A stretch of 64,000 bases of DNA from CAVQWT01 sp963717705 (lineage in GTDB: Bacteria; Pseudomonadota; Gammaproteobacteria; Burkholderiales; Casimicrobiaceae): contig CAVQWT010000005.1 of assembly GCA_963717705.1 (NCBI GenBank), forward strand, positions 372,001 to 436,000, read 5' to 3'. The stretch's first letter is position 1, and each line of letters opens with the position of its first letter. The position numbers and the translations under genes were made by a program. Shown piece by piece: positions 45,384 through 54,874 of the stretch. The notes beneath the pieces were generated by a model that ran no database searches, had not been told where the DNA came from, and was given only the letters and a program-made list of their open reading frames with translations.

Positions 45384-45917
45384 ATGGGCATCGTCGACCG
45401 CGTCAGGAACATGCTGTTCGTGCCGAAGGAGGAGTGGCCGCGCATCGCCGCCGAGCCGGCGACGGTGGGGTCCATCTACTCCGGCTACGTGATGCTGCTG
45501 GCCGCGGTCCCCGCGATCGGCGTGCTGGTCGGCTTCCGCAGCATCACCTTCGCGATCACGAATTACGTGATCACGCTGGTGATGACCTACGTGATCGCGC
45601 TGGTCGTCGACGTGCTGGCGCCGAAGTTCGGCGGCGAGTCCAATTTCATCGCCGCGCTCAAGCTGTCCGCGTACAGCTACACCGCGGCGTTCATCGGCGG
45701 CATCGCGCACATCCTCGGCGCCATCGGTGGACCGCTGGTGATCGCCGCGACGATCTACGCGTATTACACGTTCTACCTCGGCGCGCCGGTGCTGAAGAAG
45801 TGCGCGCCGGACAAGGCGGTGCTGTTCACCGTCGTCATCGTCGTCGTCGGCATCGCCATCGGGATGACGATCGGGATCGTCTTCGGGCGCCTCGGCATGT
45901 CGCCTGCCATCGGCTGA
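45384..45917 (+). CDS. Yip1-family membrane protein
   Basis: A 177-residue protein with five hydrophobic segments. It opens with RVRNMLFVPKEEWPRIAAEP, the short amphipathic lead typical of bacterial Yip1-domain proteins, and ends in VFGRLGMSPAIG. LAPKFGGESNFIAALKLSAY and ATIYAYYTFYLGAPVLKKCA are the domain hallmarks. Its function in bacteria is unknown. GGAGGGGA lies about 8 nt upstream of the ATG at 45384. Confidence 0.85.
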   Translation: MGIVDRVRNMLFVPKEEWPRIAAEPATVGSIYSGYVMLLAAVPAIGVLVGFRSITFAITNYVITLVMTYVIALVVDVLAPKFGGESNFIAALKLSAYSYTAAFIGGIAHILGAIGGPLVIAATIYAYYTFYLGAPVLKKCAPDKAVLFTVVIVVVGIAIGMTIGIVFGRLGMSPAIG

Positions 45918-45971
45918 CCGTCGTCGGCAGGACCCGGTGCGAGGCCGGGTCCCGCGCCCCTCAGTCGCCGG

Positions 45972-46583
45972 TCAGTCGCCGGTCGGAGTGCCCTGGTCGG
46001 CGTGCGCCGCGGGGCCCGGCCCGGCGAACCCGCCGGTCCCGGCGTCGGCATACGACGGCGGCTTTTCCGGGTGCGGCGGCCTGAACAGGCGATCGCGCCG
46101 GGTCTGCGGCTTGAGGTGCAGGTAGCGCTCGAGCTCGGCCAGCGCGCGGCGGTAGACGTCGCGCTTGAACTCGATCACCGTGTCGAGCGGAATCCAGTAC
46201 TCGTGCCAGCGCCACGCGTCGAACTCGGGACGATCCGAAGCGCGCAGGCTGACGTCCGAGTCGCGGCCGACGAGCCGCAACAGGTACCAGATCTGCTTCT
46301 GCCCGCGGTAACTGCCACGCCACTCCCGCCTGACCCAGTGCTGGGGCACCTCGTAGCGCAACCACTCGCGCGTGCGGCCGAGAATCCGGACGTGATCGGG
46401 TTCGAGCCCGACCTCTTCACGGAGCTCCCGGAACATCGCCCGTTCGGGCGTTTCACCGGGATTGATGCCGCCTTGCGGAAACTGCCACGAGTGCTCGCGT
46501 ACCCTTTTGCCCCAAAAGACCTGGTTTCTTGCGTTGACGATGACGATGGCGACGTTCGGGCGATAACCGTCGCGGTCCAGCAT
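45972..46583 (-). CDS. rppH: RNA pyrophosphohydrolase
   Basis: A 203-residue Nudix hydrolase that trims the 5' triphosphate of mRNAs to start decay. MLDRDGYRPNVAIVIVNARN at the N-terminus and QFPQGGINPGETPERAMFRE, with the Nudix box through LREEVGL, are typical. LRYEVPQHWVRREWRGSYRG is also RppH-specific. About 45 C-terminal residues after HLKPQTRRD are Pro/Gly-rich and extra. The ATG at 46583 is used; an upstream GTG would add three residues. Converges with the Yip1 gene. Confidence 0.93.
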   Translation of the reverse strand: MLDRDGYRPNVAIVIVNARNQVFWGKRVREHSWQFPQGGINPGETPERAMFRELREEVGLEPDHVRILGRTREWLRYEVPQHWVRREWRGSYRGQKQIWYLLRLVGRDSDVSLRASDRPEFDAWRWHEYWIPLDTVIEFKRDVYRRALAELERYLHLKPQTRRDRLFRPPHPEKPPSYADAGTGGFAGPGPAAHADQGTPTGD

Positions 46584-46674
46584 CGCGGTCACCCCTGCAA
46601 CGATAAGTTGCCGTCGATTGTTCCACAGTTCGCGGCGGCTGCCTAGTTGCGGCGCGCCGTGGCGCCTGGACGAC

Positions 46675-47334
46675 CTACTGCAGCTGGAAGGCGTTCGGCG
46701 TGGAAGCGTCGCCCTCGGCCGGCGGCGGGATGTCGGTCGCCTCGAAGCGGCCTTTCGCCACGTCGAGCACCAGCACCCGCCCGTCCTCGATCACGTAGTA
46801 CCAGCCGTGCAGGTGCAGTTCCCCCCGCTCGGTGCGCTGCCGCACCATCGGATAGTCGAGCAGGCGCTCGAGCTGCAGCACGATCGACCGCTGCTCGGTG
46901 TGGCGCAGCGCCTCCTCGGACGGGGTGACCGGCAGCACGGCGTCGCGGGCGAGGTCGAGCCATCGGTTCATGTGCGGCGCGTCGGGCAGCGGATCGTCGT
47001 ACAGCGCCTGGATCGCCCCGCAATGGCTGTGGCCGCAGACGACGATGTCGCGCACGCCGAGGCGCTGCACCGCGTACTCGATCGCCGCGGTGGTGCCGTG
47101 GTAGCCGTGCGAGGCGTCCCACGGCGGGATCAGGTTGCCCACGTTGCGGACGATGAACAGCTCGCCCGGACCGGTGCCGGTGAGCAGGTACGGCACCAGC
47201 CGGGAGTCGGAGCAGCCGATGAACAGCGTGCCGGGCTGCTGGCCCTCGGCGACCAGCCGCCGGTACTCGCGGCGGTAGCGCGGGAAGAAGCCCTGCTGGA
47301 AGCGCCGCAGGCGGTCGACGAGGTCGTCGGTCAT
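46675..47334 (-). CDS. can: Beta-class carbonic anhydrase
   Basis: A 219-residue zinc enzyme that interconverts CO2 and bicarbonate. Zinc ligands C41, H102 and C105 and the D43-R45 dyad are visible in FIGCSDSRLVPYL and VVCGHSHCGAIQAL, with IVRNVGNLIPPW between. Its ATG overlaps the stop of the PpiC-type gene (ATGA), so it is the last gene of the nar operon by translational coupling. An anhydrase in a nitrate reductase operon is unusual; it might manage bicarbonate or local pH during nitrate respiration. Confidence 0.94.
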   Translation of the reverse strand: MTDDLVDRLRRFQQGFFPRYRREYRRLVAEGQQPGTLFIGCSDSRLVPYLLTGTGPGELFIVRNVGNLIPPWDASHGYHGTTAAIEYAVQRLGVRDIVVCGHSHCGAIQALYDDPLPDAPHMNRWLDLARDAVLPVTPSEEALRHTEQRSIVLQLERLLDYPMVRQRTERGELHLHGWYYVIEDGRVLVLDVAKGRFEATDIPPPAEGDASTPNAFQLQ

Positions 47335-48123
47335 TGCACCAGCGGGGTCGCCGCGGCGTCGAGGTCGACCCCGGCCAGCTCGGCGCGGCCGGCCAGCACC
47401 TGCACGTACTGCCGCAGCGCGCGCTCCTGGACACGCGCGGTGAGCGACGCGGCGATCCGGTCGCGCACCGCCTCGAAGGGCAGCGCGCGGCCGGGGATTC
47501 GTCGGTCGATCGCGACGATGTGGAAGCCGTAGCGGCTGTGGACGAGTTCAGGCAGCACGCCGGTGGCCGTCGTGCCGAAGACCGCGCGATCGAACTCCGG
47601 CACCATCTGCCCGCGCCCGAACTGGCCGAGGTTGCCGCCGGTCTCGCCGGACGGGCAGTTCGACCACGCGCGCGCCTCGACCGCGAATGCCGCCGGATCC
47701 GCCAGCAGTGCGGCGAGCATCGCCTCGGCGCGAGCGCGCAGCGGCGCCACCGGCGTGCCGGCGGTGACGGCGAACAGGATGTGCCGGGCCTCGACCAGCT
47801 CGCCGGTGGTCCAGCGCTCCGGGCGGGCGTCGTACACGCGGCGGCATTCGGAGTCGTCGGGCTCCGGCGTGGTCACCTCGGCGTCGAGCACCCGCGCGAT
47901 GACCTCCTCCTCGGCCTCGCGGCTGGCGAACGCCACCGTTCGCTCTCGGCGCGCCGTCCTCCAGCAGGCCCAGCGCGCCGGCGCGCTGCAGCAAGAGCTC
48001 GCGGATCGCCAGCGTCCGCCGCGCCGCCGCCGCGGCGTCCGCGCCGGCGACGCCGTCGAGCCCGGCCGCCTCGCGCTCGATCGCCGCGGCGGGAATCGTG
48101 ACACCGTTCACCGAGAGTTCCAT
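47331..48123 (-). pseudogene. NarI-associated PpiC-type peptidyl-prolyl isomerase, frameshifted
   Basis: Two overlapping frames make one protein of about 263 residues. The first ~60 residues (MELSVNGVTIPAAAIEREAA through AGALGLLEDGAP) are read from the ATG at 48123. The rest, from about RTVAFASREAEEEVIARVL to VDLDAAATPLVQ, is one frame away; the switch lies around 47930-47960. The second part has the parvulin core: VEARHILFAVTAGTPV, SNCPSGETGGNLGQFGRGQM, PEFDRAVFG and VHSRYGFHIVAIDRR. PpiC genes of this type stand after narI in Pseudomonas and others and may help NarGHI assembly. It could be a true mutation, a sequencing error or programmed shifting. Confidence 0.8.
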
Positions 48124-48133
48124 GGTGGCGTCC

Positions 48134-48820
48134 TCAGCGCGGCCGCGAGATCTGGTACGCGCGGGACAGGTACGCCACCGCGCCGAAGCCGCTCCAGATG
48201 TGCACCAGCCGCGAGAACGGGAACACGACGAAGATCGTCATGCCCAGCAGCAGGTGCAGCTTGAACACCGGCGAGGCACCGGCGACGAAGCTTGCCGCGT
48301 CGCCGCGGAACGTGACGATGTGCTGCGCCCACGCCATGAACTTGAGCATTTCCTCGCCACTGCGGTGCTCCCACGACAGCGGCAGCGTGGCGAGGCCGAG
48401 CAGCAGCTGCGCGATCAGCAGCCACAGCACCACCCAGTCCATCGTCCGCGTGGTCACCCGGATCCGCGGCTCGGACAGCCGCCGCGCGATCAGCAGCACG
48501 AGCCCGGCGAGCGTCAGCAGGCCGAAGACGCCGCCGGCGACGATGGCGAGCATCTGCTTGGCCGCGGCCGACACGCCGAGCGCGTGCCAGACCGGCAGCG
48601 GCGTCAGCAGCCCGACCAGGTGGCCGCCGAAGATGCCGAGGATGCCGATGTGGAACAGATTCGACCCCAGCCGCAGCCGTCGCCGCGACAGGAACTGCGA
48701 CGAGTCGCTCTTCCACGTGTACTGGCCGGTATCGAAGCGGGCCAGGCTGCCGACCAGGAACACAGTCAGCGCGATATACGGGTACATCCCGAACAGGAAT
48801 TCGTTGAGCCAGGACGACAT
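48134..48820 (-). CDS. narI: Respiratory nitrate reductase gamma subunit NarI (cytochrome b)
   Basis: A 228-residue membrane subunit with five helices that takes electrons from quinol through two b haems. Likely haem-ligand histidines lie in LFHIGILGIFGGHLVGLLTP and in FKLHLLLGMTIFVVFPFSRL followed by VHIWS. WLNEFLFGMYPYIALTVFLV is the typical start. It follows narJ by 11 bp and precedes the PpiC-type gene by 10 bp. Confidence 0.96.
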   Translation of the reverse strand: MSSWLNEFLFGMYPYIALTVFLVGSLARFDTGQYTWKSDSSQFLSRRRLRLGSNLFHIGILGIFGGHLVGLLTPLPVWHALGVSAAAKQMLAIVAGGVFGLLTLAGLVLLIARRLSEPRIRVTTRTMDWVVLWLLIAQLLLGLATLPLSWEHRSGEEMLKFMAWAQHIVTFRGDAASFVAGASPVFKLHLLLGMTIFVVFPFSRLVHIWSGFGAVAYLSRAYQISRPR

Positions 48821-48831
48821 GGGGGACTCCT

Positions 48832-49512
48832 TCAGAGCGGCGCGGCCGGCCGCGGCATGAACTGGATGACGGACGACGCCGGGGCGGCGGCTCCGCAAGA
48901 GGGCGCGGCGCCGGGGCCGAAGATCACCGGTTCCTCCGCCCACTCCTCGTCGATCGACTTCTCCGGCCTGGGCGATTCGCGGCGCGCCTTCGGCGGCGCG
49001 AGGCCGTCGGCGCCGATCGCGGCGAGCAGCGCCGCGAACACCGCCGCGTACGGGCTGTCCCGCTCGGCCAGCGCCTCGCCGATCCGGCGCAGGATATGCG
49101 CGCATTCGCCGAGCAGCTCCTCGGCGGCAGCGTGCGGCTGGGTGCCCAGGAACTCGAGCACCGCCGGCACGTAGTCGGGCAGCTCGCTGCCGACGAACGC
49201 GTAGCCCGCGCGCTCGTAGACGCCCTTGAGGTCGAGCATCGCGGTGCCGCGGTCGCGCGAGTCACCGTGCACGTGCTCGAACAGGTTGAGCGAGGTCGCG
49301 CGCCCGCGGTCGAAGGTGTCGACGTAGCGCTCCTGCGCGTCGAACGGGTCGGCCGCGGCCAGCGTCGCGCACAGCGCGTCGAGCGCCGCCGCGTCGCGCC
49401 GCGGCAGGCGGCGGTCGGCGGCGACGAGCGCGCGGATCTCGGGCAGCGCGTCGACGAGGTCCGGCGTCGGGTACGACAGCAGCGCCGACAGCGCCCTGAA
49501 GGTCGATTGCAT
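48832..49512 (-). CDS. narJ: Nitrate reductase molybdenum cofactor assembly chaperone NarJ
   Basis: A 226-residue cytosolic chaperone that holds apo-NarGH during cofactor insertion and membrane attachment. LSALLSYPTPDLVDALPEIR, YVDTFDRGRATSLNLFEHVH and HGDSRDRGTAMLDLKGVYER are the family hallmarks. The last ~50 residues are a poorly conserved acidic/Pro/Ala tail. narH lies 11 bp upstream. Confidence 0.96.
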   Translation of the reverse strand: MQSTFRALSALLSYPTPDLVDALPEIRALVAADRRLPRRDAAALDALCATLAAADPFDAQERYVDTFDRGRATSLNLFEHVHGDSRDRGTAMLDLKGVYERAGYAFVGSELPDYVPAVLEFLGTQPHAAAEELLGECAHILRRIGEALAERDSPYAAVFAALLAAIGADGLAPPKARRESPRPEKSIDEEWAEEPVIFGPGAAPSCGAAAPASSVIQFMPRPAAPL

Positions 49513-49523
49513 CGTCGTTCTCC

Positions 49524-51050
49524 TTAGGGGGCGACCTTGAGCGGGATCACCTTGCGCCCGGCGTTGCCGCCGAACAGGTTCTTGACCGTTCCGGTCGAGT
49601 CGCAGCCCTCGTTGAAGCTGAAGCCGCAGCCGCCGCGCAGCGCGTAGGCGTCCTCGGCGTACTCGCGGTGCGTCGTCGGGATGACGAACCGGTCCTCGTA
49701 GTTGGCGATCGCCATGTACCGGTACATGTCCTCGACCTGCGCCCGGGTGAGCCCGACCTGCTGCAGCACCGCGGCGTTCTCGCGCTGCTCGACGTGGCGG
49801 TCGCGCATGTACGCGCGCATCGCCAGCATCCGCTCCAGCGCCGCGACCACCGGCGCCTCGTCGCCCGCCGTCAGCAGGTTGGCGAGATACTTGAGCGGAA
49901 TGCGCAGGCTGCGCAGGTCCGGCAGCTCGCCGAACGAGCCGATCTGTCCCGAGCTGGCCGCGGCCTGGATCGGCGACAGCGGCGGGACGTACCAGACCAT
50001 CGGCAGCGTCCGGTACTCCGGGTGCAGCGGCAGCGCGACCTTCCAGTCGACCGCCATCTTGTAGACCGGCGACTCCTTTGCCGCCTTGAGCCACGCCTCA
50101 GGCACGCCGTCGGCGCGCGCCTGCGCGATCACCGCCGGGTCGTTCGGATCGAGGAAGAGGCCGAGTTGCGCCCGATACAGGTCCTGCGGATTCTCGACGC
50201 TCGCCGCCGCCTCGATGCGGTCGGCGTCGTACAGCAGCACGCCGAGATAGCGGATGCGGCCGACGCAGGTCTCGGAGCACACCGTCGGCTGGCCCGCCTC
50301 GATGCGCGGGTAGCAGAAGATGCACTTCTCCGCCTTGCCCGACGACCAGTTGTAGTAGATCTTCTTGTACGGACAGCCGGACACGCACATCCGCCAGCCG
50401 CGGCACTTGTTCTGGTCGATGAGGACGATGCCGTCCTCCTCGCGCTTGTAGATCGACCCCGACGGGCAGCTCGCGACGCACGCCGGGTTGAGGCAGTGCT
50501 CGCACAGCCGCGGCAGGTACATCATGAAGGTGTTCTCGAACTGGCCGTAGATGTCCTTCTGGATGCCGTCGAAGTTGGCGTCGACCGAACGCTTGGCGAA
50601 CTCGCCGCCGAGGATCTCCTCCCAGTTCGGGCCCCAGACGATCTTCTCCATCCGCTCGCCGGTCAGCAGCGAGCGCGGCCGCGCGACCGGCGTCGCCTTC
50701 ATTTCCGGCGCCGTGTGGAGGTGCTGGTAGTCGAAGGTGAACGGCTCGTAGTAGTCGTCGATCTCCGGCAGGTTGGGGTTGGCGAAGATCTTCATCAGGA
50801 TCGAAAGCCGCCCGCCCTGCTTCGGCTCGATGCGGCCGCTGGCCTTGCGCTCCCAGCCGCCCTGCCAGCGCTTCTGGTTCTCCCACTCCTTCGGGTAGCC
50901 GATGCCGGGCTTGGTCTCGACGTTGTTGAACCACGCGTATTCCATGCCCTCGCGGTTGGTCCAGACGTTCTTGCACGTCACCGAGCAGGTGTGGCAGCCG
51001 ATGCACTTGTCGAGATTCAGGACCATCCCGATCTGCGCGCGAATCTTCAT
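49524..51050 (-). CDS. narH: Respiratory nitrate reductase beta subunit NarH
   Basis: A 508-residue iron-sulfur subunit. It holds three [4Fe-4S] and one [3Fe-4S] cluster and passes electrons from NarI to NarG. LDKCIGCHTCSVTCKNVWTN, CEHCLNPACVASCPSGSIYK and CRGWRMCVSGCPYKKIYYNW are seen; the Trp in C-R-G-W replaces a cysteine and gives the 3Fe cluster. KAEKCIFCYPRIEAGQPTVC is the remaining motif. The C-terminus has GGCGFSFNEGCDSTGTVKNL, as in other NarH. It follows narG by 25 bp. Confidence 0.98.
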   Translation of the reverse strand: MKIRAQIGMVLNLDKCIGCHTCSVTCKNVWTNREGMEYAWFNNVETKPGIGYPKEWENQKRWQGGWERKASGRIEPKQGGRLSILMKIFANPNLPEIDDYYEPFTFDYQHLHTAPEMKATPVARPRSLLTGERMEKIVWGPNWEEILGGEFAKRSVDANFDGIQKDIYGQFENTFMMYLPRLCEHCLNPACVASCPSGSIYKREEDGIVLIDQNKCRGWRMCVSGCPYKKIYYNWSSGKAEKCIFCYPRIEAGQPTVCSETCVGRIRYLGVLLYDADRIEAAASVENPQDLYRAQLGLFLDPNDPAVIAQARADGVPEAWLKAAKESPVYKMAVDWKVALPLHPEYRTLPMVWYVPPLSPIQAAASSGQIGSFGELPDLRSLRIPLKYLANLLTAGDEAPVVAALERMLAMRAYMRDRHVEQRENAAVLQQVGLTRAQVEDMYRYMAIANYEDRFVIPTTHREYAEDAYALRGGCGFSFNEGCDSTGTVKNLFGGNAGRKVIPLKVAP

Positions 51051-51075
51051 GTTCCGGTCTCCTTGGGATGGCGGG

Positions 51076-54000
51076 TCAGGCGGCGGACGGGTTGGTCGCG
51101 CCCGCGGTCGCGTCGGCCGGCGTGTCCAGCCAGTCGACGTTCTTCATCTTCCGCACGACGACGAACTCGTCGCGGTTGGTCCCGATGGTCCCGTAGTAGT
51201 TGAAGCCGTAGGACTGCTGCGCGTAGCCGCCGATCATGTGCGTAGGCTTCAGCACGATCCGCGTGACCGAGTTGTGGATGCCGCCGCGGGTGCCGGTGAT
51301 CTCCGAGCCCGGCGTGTTCACGATCTTCTCCTGCGCGTGGTACATCATGATCATGCCGGGATTGACCCGCTGCGACACCACCGCCCGCGCCGCGATCGCG
51401 CCGTTGACGTTGAAGAGCTCGACCCAGTCGTTGTCCTCGATGCCGACGCTCTTCGCGTCGGTCTCCGACAGCCAGACGATCGGCCCGCCGCGCGACAGCG
51501 TCAGCATCATCAGGTTGTCGGTGTAGGTCGAGTGGATGCCCCACTTCTGGTGCGGCGTGATGAAGTTGAGCAGGATCTCGGGATTGCCGTTGGAGCGCGT
51601 TCCCGACATCGGCCCGACGGCGCGCATGTCGACCGGCGGCCGGTAGACGCAGAGGCCCTCGCCGAAACCCAGCATCCACTTGTGGTCCTGGTAGAACTGC
51701 TGGCGGCCGGTCAGCGTGCGCCAGGGGATCAGCTCGTTGACGTTGGTCCAGCCCGCGTTGTAGCTGACGTGCTCGGACTCGATGCCGCTCCAGGTCGGGC
51801 TGGAGATGATCTTGCGCGGCTGCGCCTGGATGTCGCGGAAGCGGATCTTCTCGTCCTCCTTCGTCCGCGCGAGATGGGCGTGCTCGCGGCCGGTCGCCTT
51901 GGACAGCGCGTCCCAGGCCTTGACCGCGACCTCCCCGTTGGTCTCCGGCGCCAGCATCAGGATCACCTCGGCGGCGTCGATGTCGGTCTCGATCCGCGGC
52001 AGGCCCTTGCTGACGCCCTCCTCGGTCACCGTGTAGTTCAGCGCGCCGAGGTTCTTGACCTCGGTCTCGGTGTTCCAGGAGATGCCCTTGCCGCCGTTGC
52101 CGATCTTGGTCATCAGCGGTCCCAGCGACGTGAACTTCTTGTACGTGTTCGGGAAGTCGCGCTCGACCACCGTCATCAGCGGCGCGGTCTTGCCGGGGAC
52201 GAGGTCGCACTGGCCCTTGCGCCATTCCTTCACCTCGAACGGCTGGCCGAGCTCGGCCGGCGCGTCGTGCATCAGCGGCGTCAGCACCAGCTCCTTCTCG
52301 ACGCCGAGGTGGCCCACGCAGACCTCCGAGAACTTCTGGGCGATGCCCTTGTAGATCTCCCAGTCCGAGCGCGCCTCCCACACCGGGTCGATCGCCGCCG
52401 ACAGCGGGTGGATGAACGGGTGCATGTCCGAGGTGTTGAGGTCGTTCTTCTCGTACCAGGTCGCCGTCGGCAGCACGATGTCCGAGTACAGGCAGGTCGT
52501 CGACATGCGGAAGTCGAGCGTCACCAGCAGGTCGAGCTTGCCCTCGGGCGCCCGGTCGTGCCACTGCACCTCCTCGGGCTTGCGGCCGCCGTCCTCGCCC
52601 AGGTCCTTGCCCTGGACGCCGTTCTGCGTGCCCAGCAGGTGCTTGAGGAAGTACTCGTGGCCCTTGCCGGAGCTGCCGAGCAGGTTCGAACGCCAGACGA
52701 ACAGGTTGCGCGGGAAGTTCGCGGGGTTGTCCGGGTCCTCGCAGGACATCCGCAGCGCGCCTTCCTTCAGCGCCTTGACGGCGTAGTCCTTCGGGTCGGC
52801 GCCGGCCGCCGCCGCGTCGCGGCATACCTGCAGCGGGTTGGTCTGCAGCGCCGGCGCCGACGGCAGCCAGCCCATCCGCTCGGCGCGGACGTTGAAGTCG
52901 ATGAACGAGCCGGTGTAGTCGTTCGGATCGGCCAGCGGCGAAACGATCTCCGAGACGCCCAGCTTCTCGTAGCGCCACTGGTCGGTGTGCGCGTAGAAGA
53001 ACGACGTCGAGTTCTGCTGCTTCGGCGGCCGGTGCCAGTCGAGCGCGAACGCGAGCGGCGTCCAGCCGGTCTGCGGCCGCAGCTTCTCCTGGCCGACGTA
53101 GTGCGCCCAGCCGCCGCCCGAGACGCCGACGCAGCCGCACATCATCAGCATGTTGATGACGCCGCGGTAGTTCATGTCCGAGTGGTACCAGTGGTTCATC
53201 GCCGCGCCGATGATGATCATCGACTTGCCCCTGGTCTTGTCGGCGTTGTCGGCGAACTGGCGGGCCACGGTGATGATGTCGGCGGCCTTGACGCCGGTGA
53301 TCGTCTCCTGCCACTTCGGCGTGTACGCGACGTCGTCGTCGTAGCCCTTCGCCACGCCGCCGCCGCCCAGCCCGCGGTCGATGCCGTAGTTGGCGGCTGC
53401 GAGGTCGAACACCGTCGCCACCATCGTCTCGCCGTCGCGGGTCGCGAGCCGGCGGGCCGGGACGTTGCGCACCAGGATGTCGGCGCCCTGGTCGTTGGCG
53501 CGGAACTGGTCCGGGGCGACGCCGGCGAAGTACGGGAACGCGACGGGCAGCACCTCGTCGCGGCGGTCGATCAGCGACAGCGAGAGCTTCACCTCGGCGC
53601 CGGCGCGGCCGTCCTTCGGCTCCAGGTTCCACTTGCCCTTGTCCTCGCCGTCCTTCTGGCCCCAGCGGTAGCCGATCGCACCCTGGTGCGACACCGGCGC
53701 GCCGTTCGCCTCGTCGAGCGCGACGGTCTTCCAGTCGGGGTTGTTCGCCTGGCCGAGGCCGTCGGCGAAATCCGATGCCCGCAGGTAGCGGTCCGGCACC
53801 CAGCGCTCGCCGCGCTTGACGAGCTTCACCAGCACCGGCATGTCGGTGTAGCGCCGAACGTAGTCGGTGAAGTACGCCGACGGCCGTTCGAGGTGGAACT
53901 CCTTCATGATGACGTGGCCCATCGCCATCGCGAGCGCGGCGTCGGTGCCCTGCTTCGGGTGCAGCCAGAGGTCGGCGAGCTTCGACACCTCGGCGTAGTC

Positions 54001-54846
54001 GGGCGTCACCGCGACGATCTTGGCGCCCTTGTAGCGGACCTCGGTGAAGAAGTGCGCGTCGGGGGTGCGGGTCTGCGGCACGTTGCTGCCCCAGGCCATG
54101 ATGAACGTCGAGTTGTACCAGTCGGCCGACTCGGGCACGTCGGTCTGCTCGCCCCAGATCTGCGGACTCGCCGGCGGCAGGTCGCAGTACCAGTCGTAGA
54201 AGCTCATGCACACGCCGCCGATCAGCGACAGGTAGCGCGAGCCGGCGGCGTACGACACCATCGACATCGCCGGGATCGGCGAGAAGCCGACCACGCGGTC
54301 GGGGCCCCAGCGCTTGATGGTGTAGGTGTTCGCCGCGGCGATCATCTCGTTCGCCTCGTCCCAGGTCGCGCGCACGAAGCCGCCGAGCCCGCGGATCGAC
54401 CGGTAGCTCTTCACCTTCGCCGCGTCCTCGACGATCGACGCCCACGCCTCGACCGGCCCCAGCGTCTTGCGCGCCTCGCGCCAGAACCGCGCCAGGCGAC
54501 CGCGCACCATCGGATACTTGACTCGATTGGCGCTGTACAGGTACCAGGAGTACGACGCGCCGCGCGAGCACCCGCGCGGCTCGTGGTTGGGCATGTCCGG
54601 CCGCGTCCGCGGGTAGTCGGTCTGCTGCGTTTCCCAGGTGACGATGCCGCCCTTGACGTAGATCTTCCAGCTGCACGACCCGGTACAGTTGGTGCCGTGG
54701 GTCGAGCGGACGATCTTGTCGTGCTGCCAGCGCTTGCGGTAGGCGTCCTCCCAGCCGCGGTCCTCGGCGCGCGAAACGCCGTGGCCCTCGGAGAACGGCT
54801 CCTGCGCCCTGGAGAAGTACGTCAGACGATCGAGAAAGTGACCCAT
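51076..54846 (-). CDS. narG: Respiratory nitrate reductase alpha subunit NarG
   Basis: A 1256-residue molybdenum subunit, the usual NarG length, which reduces nitrate to nitrite on the cytoplasmic face. MGHFLDRLTYFSRAQEPFSE is the expected N-terminus; AGGAG lies 6 nt before the ATG at 54846, and a longer upstream frame is not coding. The FS0 cluster ligands H50, C54, C58 and C93 sit in THGTNCTGSCSW and EPRGCSRGAS, in the same pattern as E. coli. The Mo-bisMGD region is well kept (DVPESADWYNSTFIMAWGSN). Expect anaerobic and nitrate induction through FNR and NarL. Confidence 0.98.
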   Translation of the reverse strand: MGHFLDRLTYFSRAQEPFSEGHGVSRAEDRGWEDAYRKRWQHDKIVRSTHGTNCTGSCSWKIYVKGGIVTWETQQTDYPRTRPDMPNHEPRGCSRGASYSWYLYSANRVKYPMVRGRLARFWREARKTLGPVEAWASIVEDAAKVKSYRSIRGLGGFVRATWDEANEMIAAANTYTIKRWGPDRVVGFSPIPAMSMVSYAAGSRYLSLIGGVCMSFYDWYCDLPPASPQIWGEQTDVPESADWYNSTFIMAWGSNVPQTRTPDAHFFTEVRYKGAKIVAVTPDYAEVSKLADLWLHPKQGTDAALAMAMGHVIMKEFHLERPSAYFTDYVRRYTDMPVLVKLVKRGERWVPDRYLRASDFADGLGQANNPDWKTVALDEANGAPVSHQGAIGYRWGQKDGEDKGKWNLEPKDGRAGAEVKLSLSLIDRRDEVLPVAFPYFAGVAPDQFRANDQGADILVRNVPARRLATRDGETMVATVFDLAAANYGIDRGLGGGGVAKGYDDDVAYTPKWQETITGVKAADIITVARQFADNADKTRGKSMIIIGAAMNHWYHSDMNYRGVINMLMMCGCVGVSGGGWAHYVGQEKLRPQTGWTPLAFALDWHRPPKQQNSTSFFYAHTDQWRYEKLGVSEIVSPLADPNDYTGSFIDFNVRAERMGWLPSAPALQTNPLQVCRDAAAAGADPKDYAVKALKEGALRMSCEDPDNPANFPRNLFVWRSNLLGSSGKGHEYFLKHLLGTQNGVQGKDLGEDGGRKPEEVQWHDRAPEGKLDLLVTLDFRMSTTCLYSDIVLPTATWYEKNDLNTSDMHPFIHPLSAAIDPVWEARSDWEIYKGIAQKFSEVCVGHLGVEKELVLTPLMHDAPAELGQPFEVKEWRKGQCDLVPGKTAPLMTVVERDFPNTYKKFTSLGPLMTKIGNGGKGISWNTETEVKNLGALNYTVTEEGVSKGLPRIETDIDAAEVILMLAPETNGEVAVKAWDALSKATGREHAHLARTKEDEKIRFRDIQAQPRKIISSPTWSGIESEHVSYNAGWTNVNELIPWRTLTGRQQFYQDHKWMLGFGEGLCVYRPPVDMRAVGPMSGTRSNGNPEILLNFITPHQKWGIHSTYTDNLMMLTLSRGGPIVWLSETDAKSVGIEDNDWVELFNVNGAIAARAVVSQRVNPGMIMMYHAQEKIVNTPGSEITGTRGGIHNSVTRIVLKPTHMIGGYAQQSYGFNYYGTIGTNRDEFVVVRKMKNVDWLDTPADATAGATNPSAA

Positions 54847-54874
54847 GTGCGGCTCCTGGTTGGAGGTAATTCGA

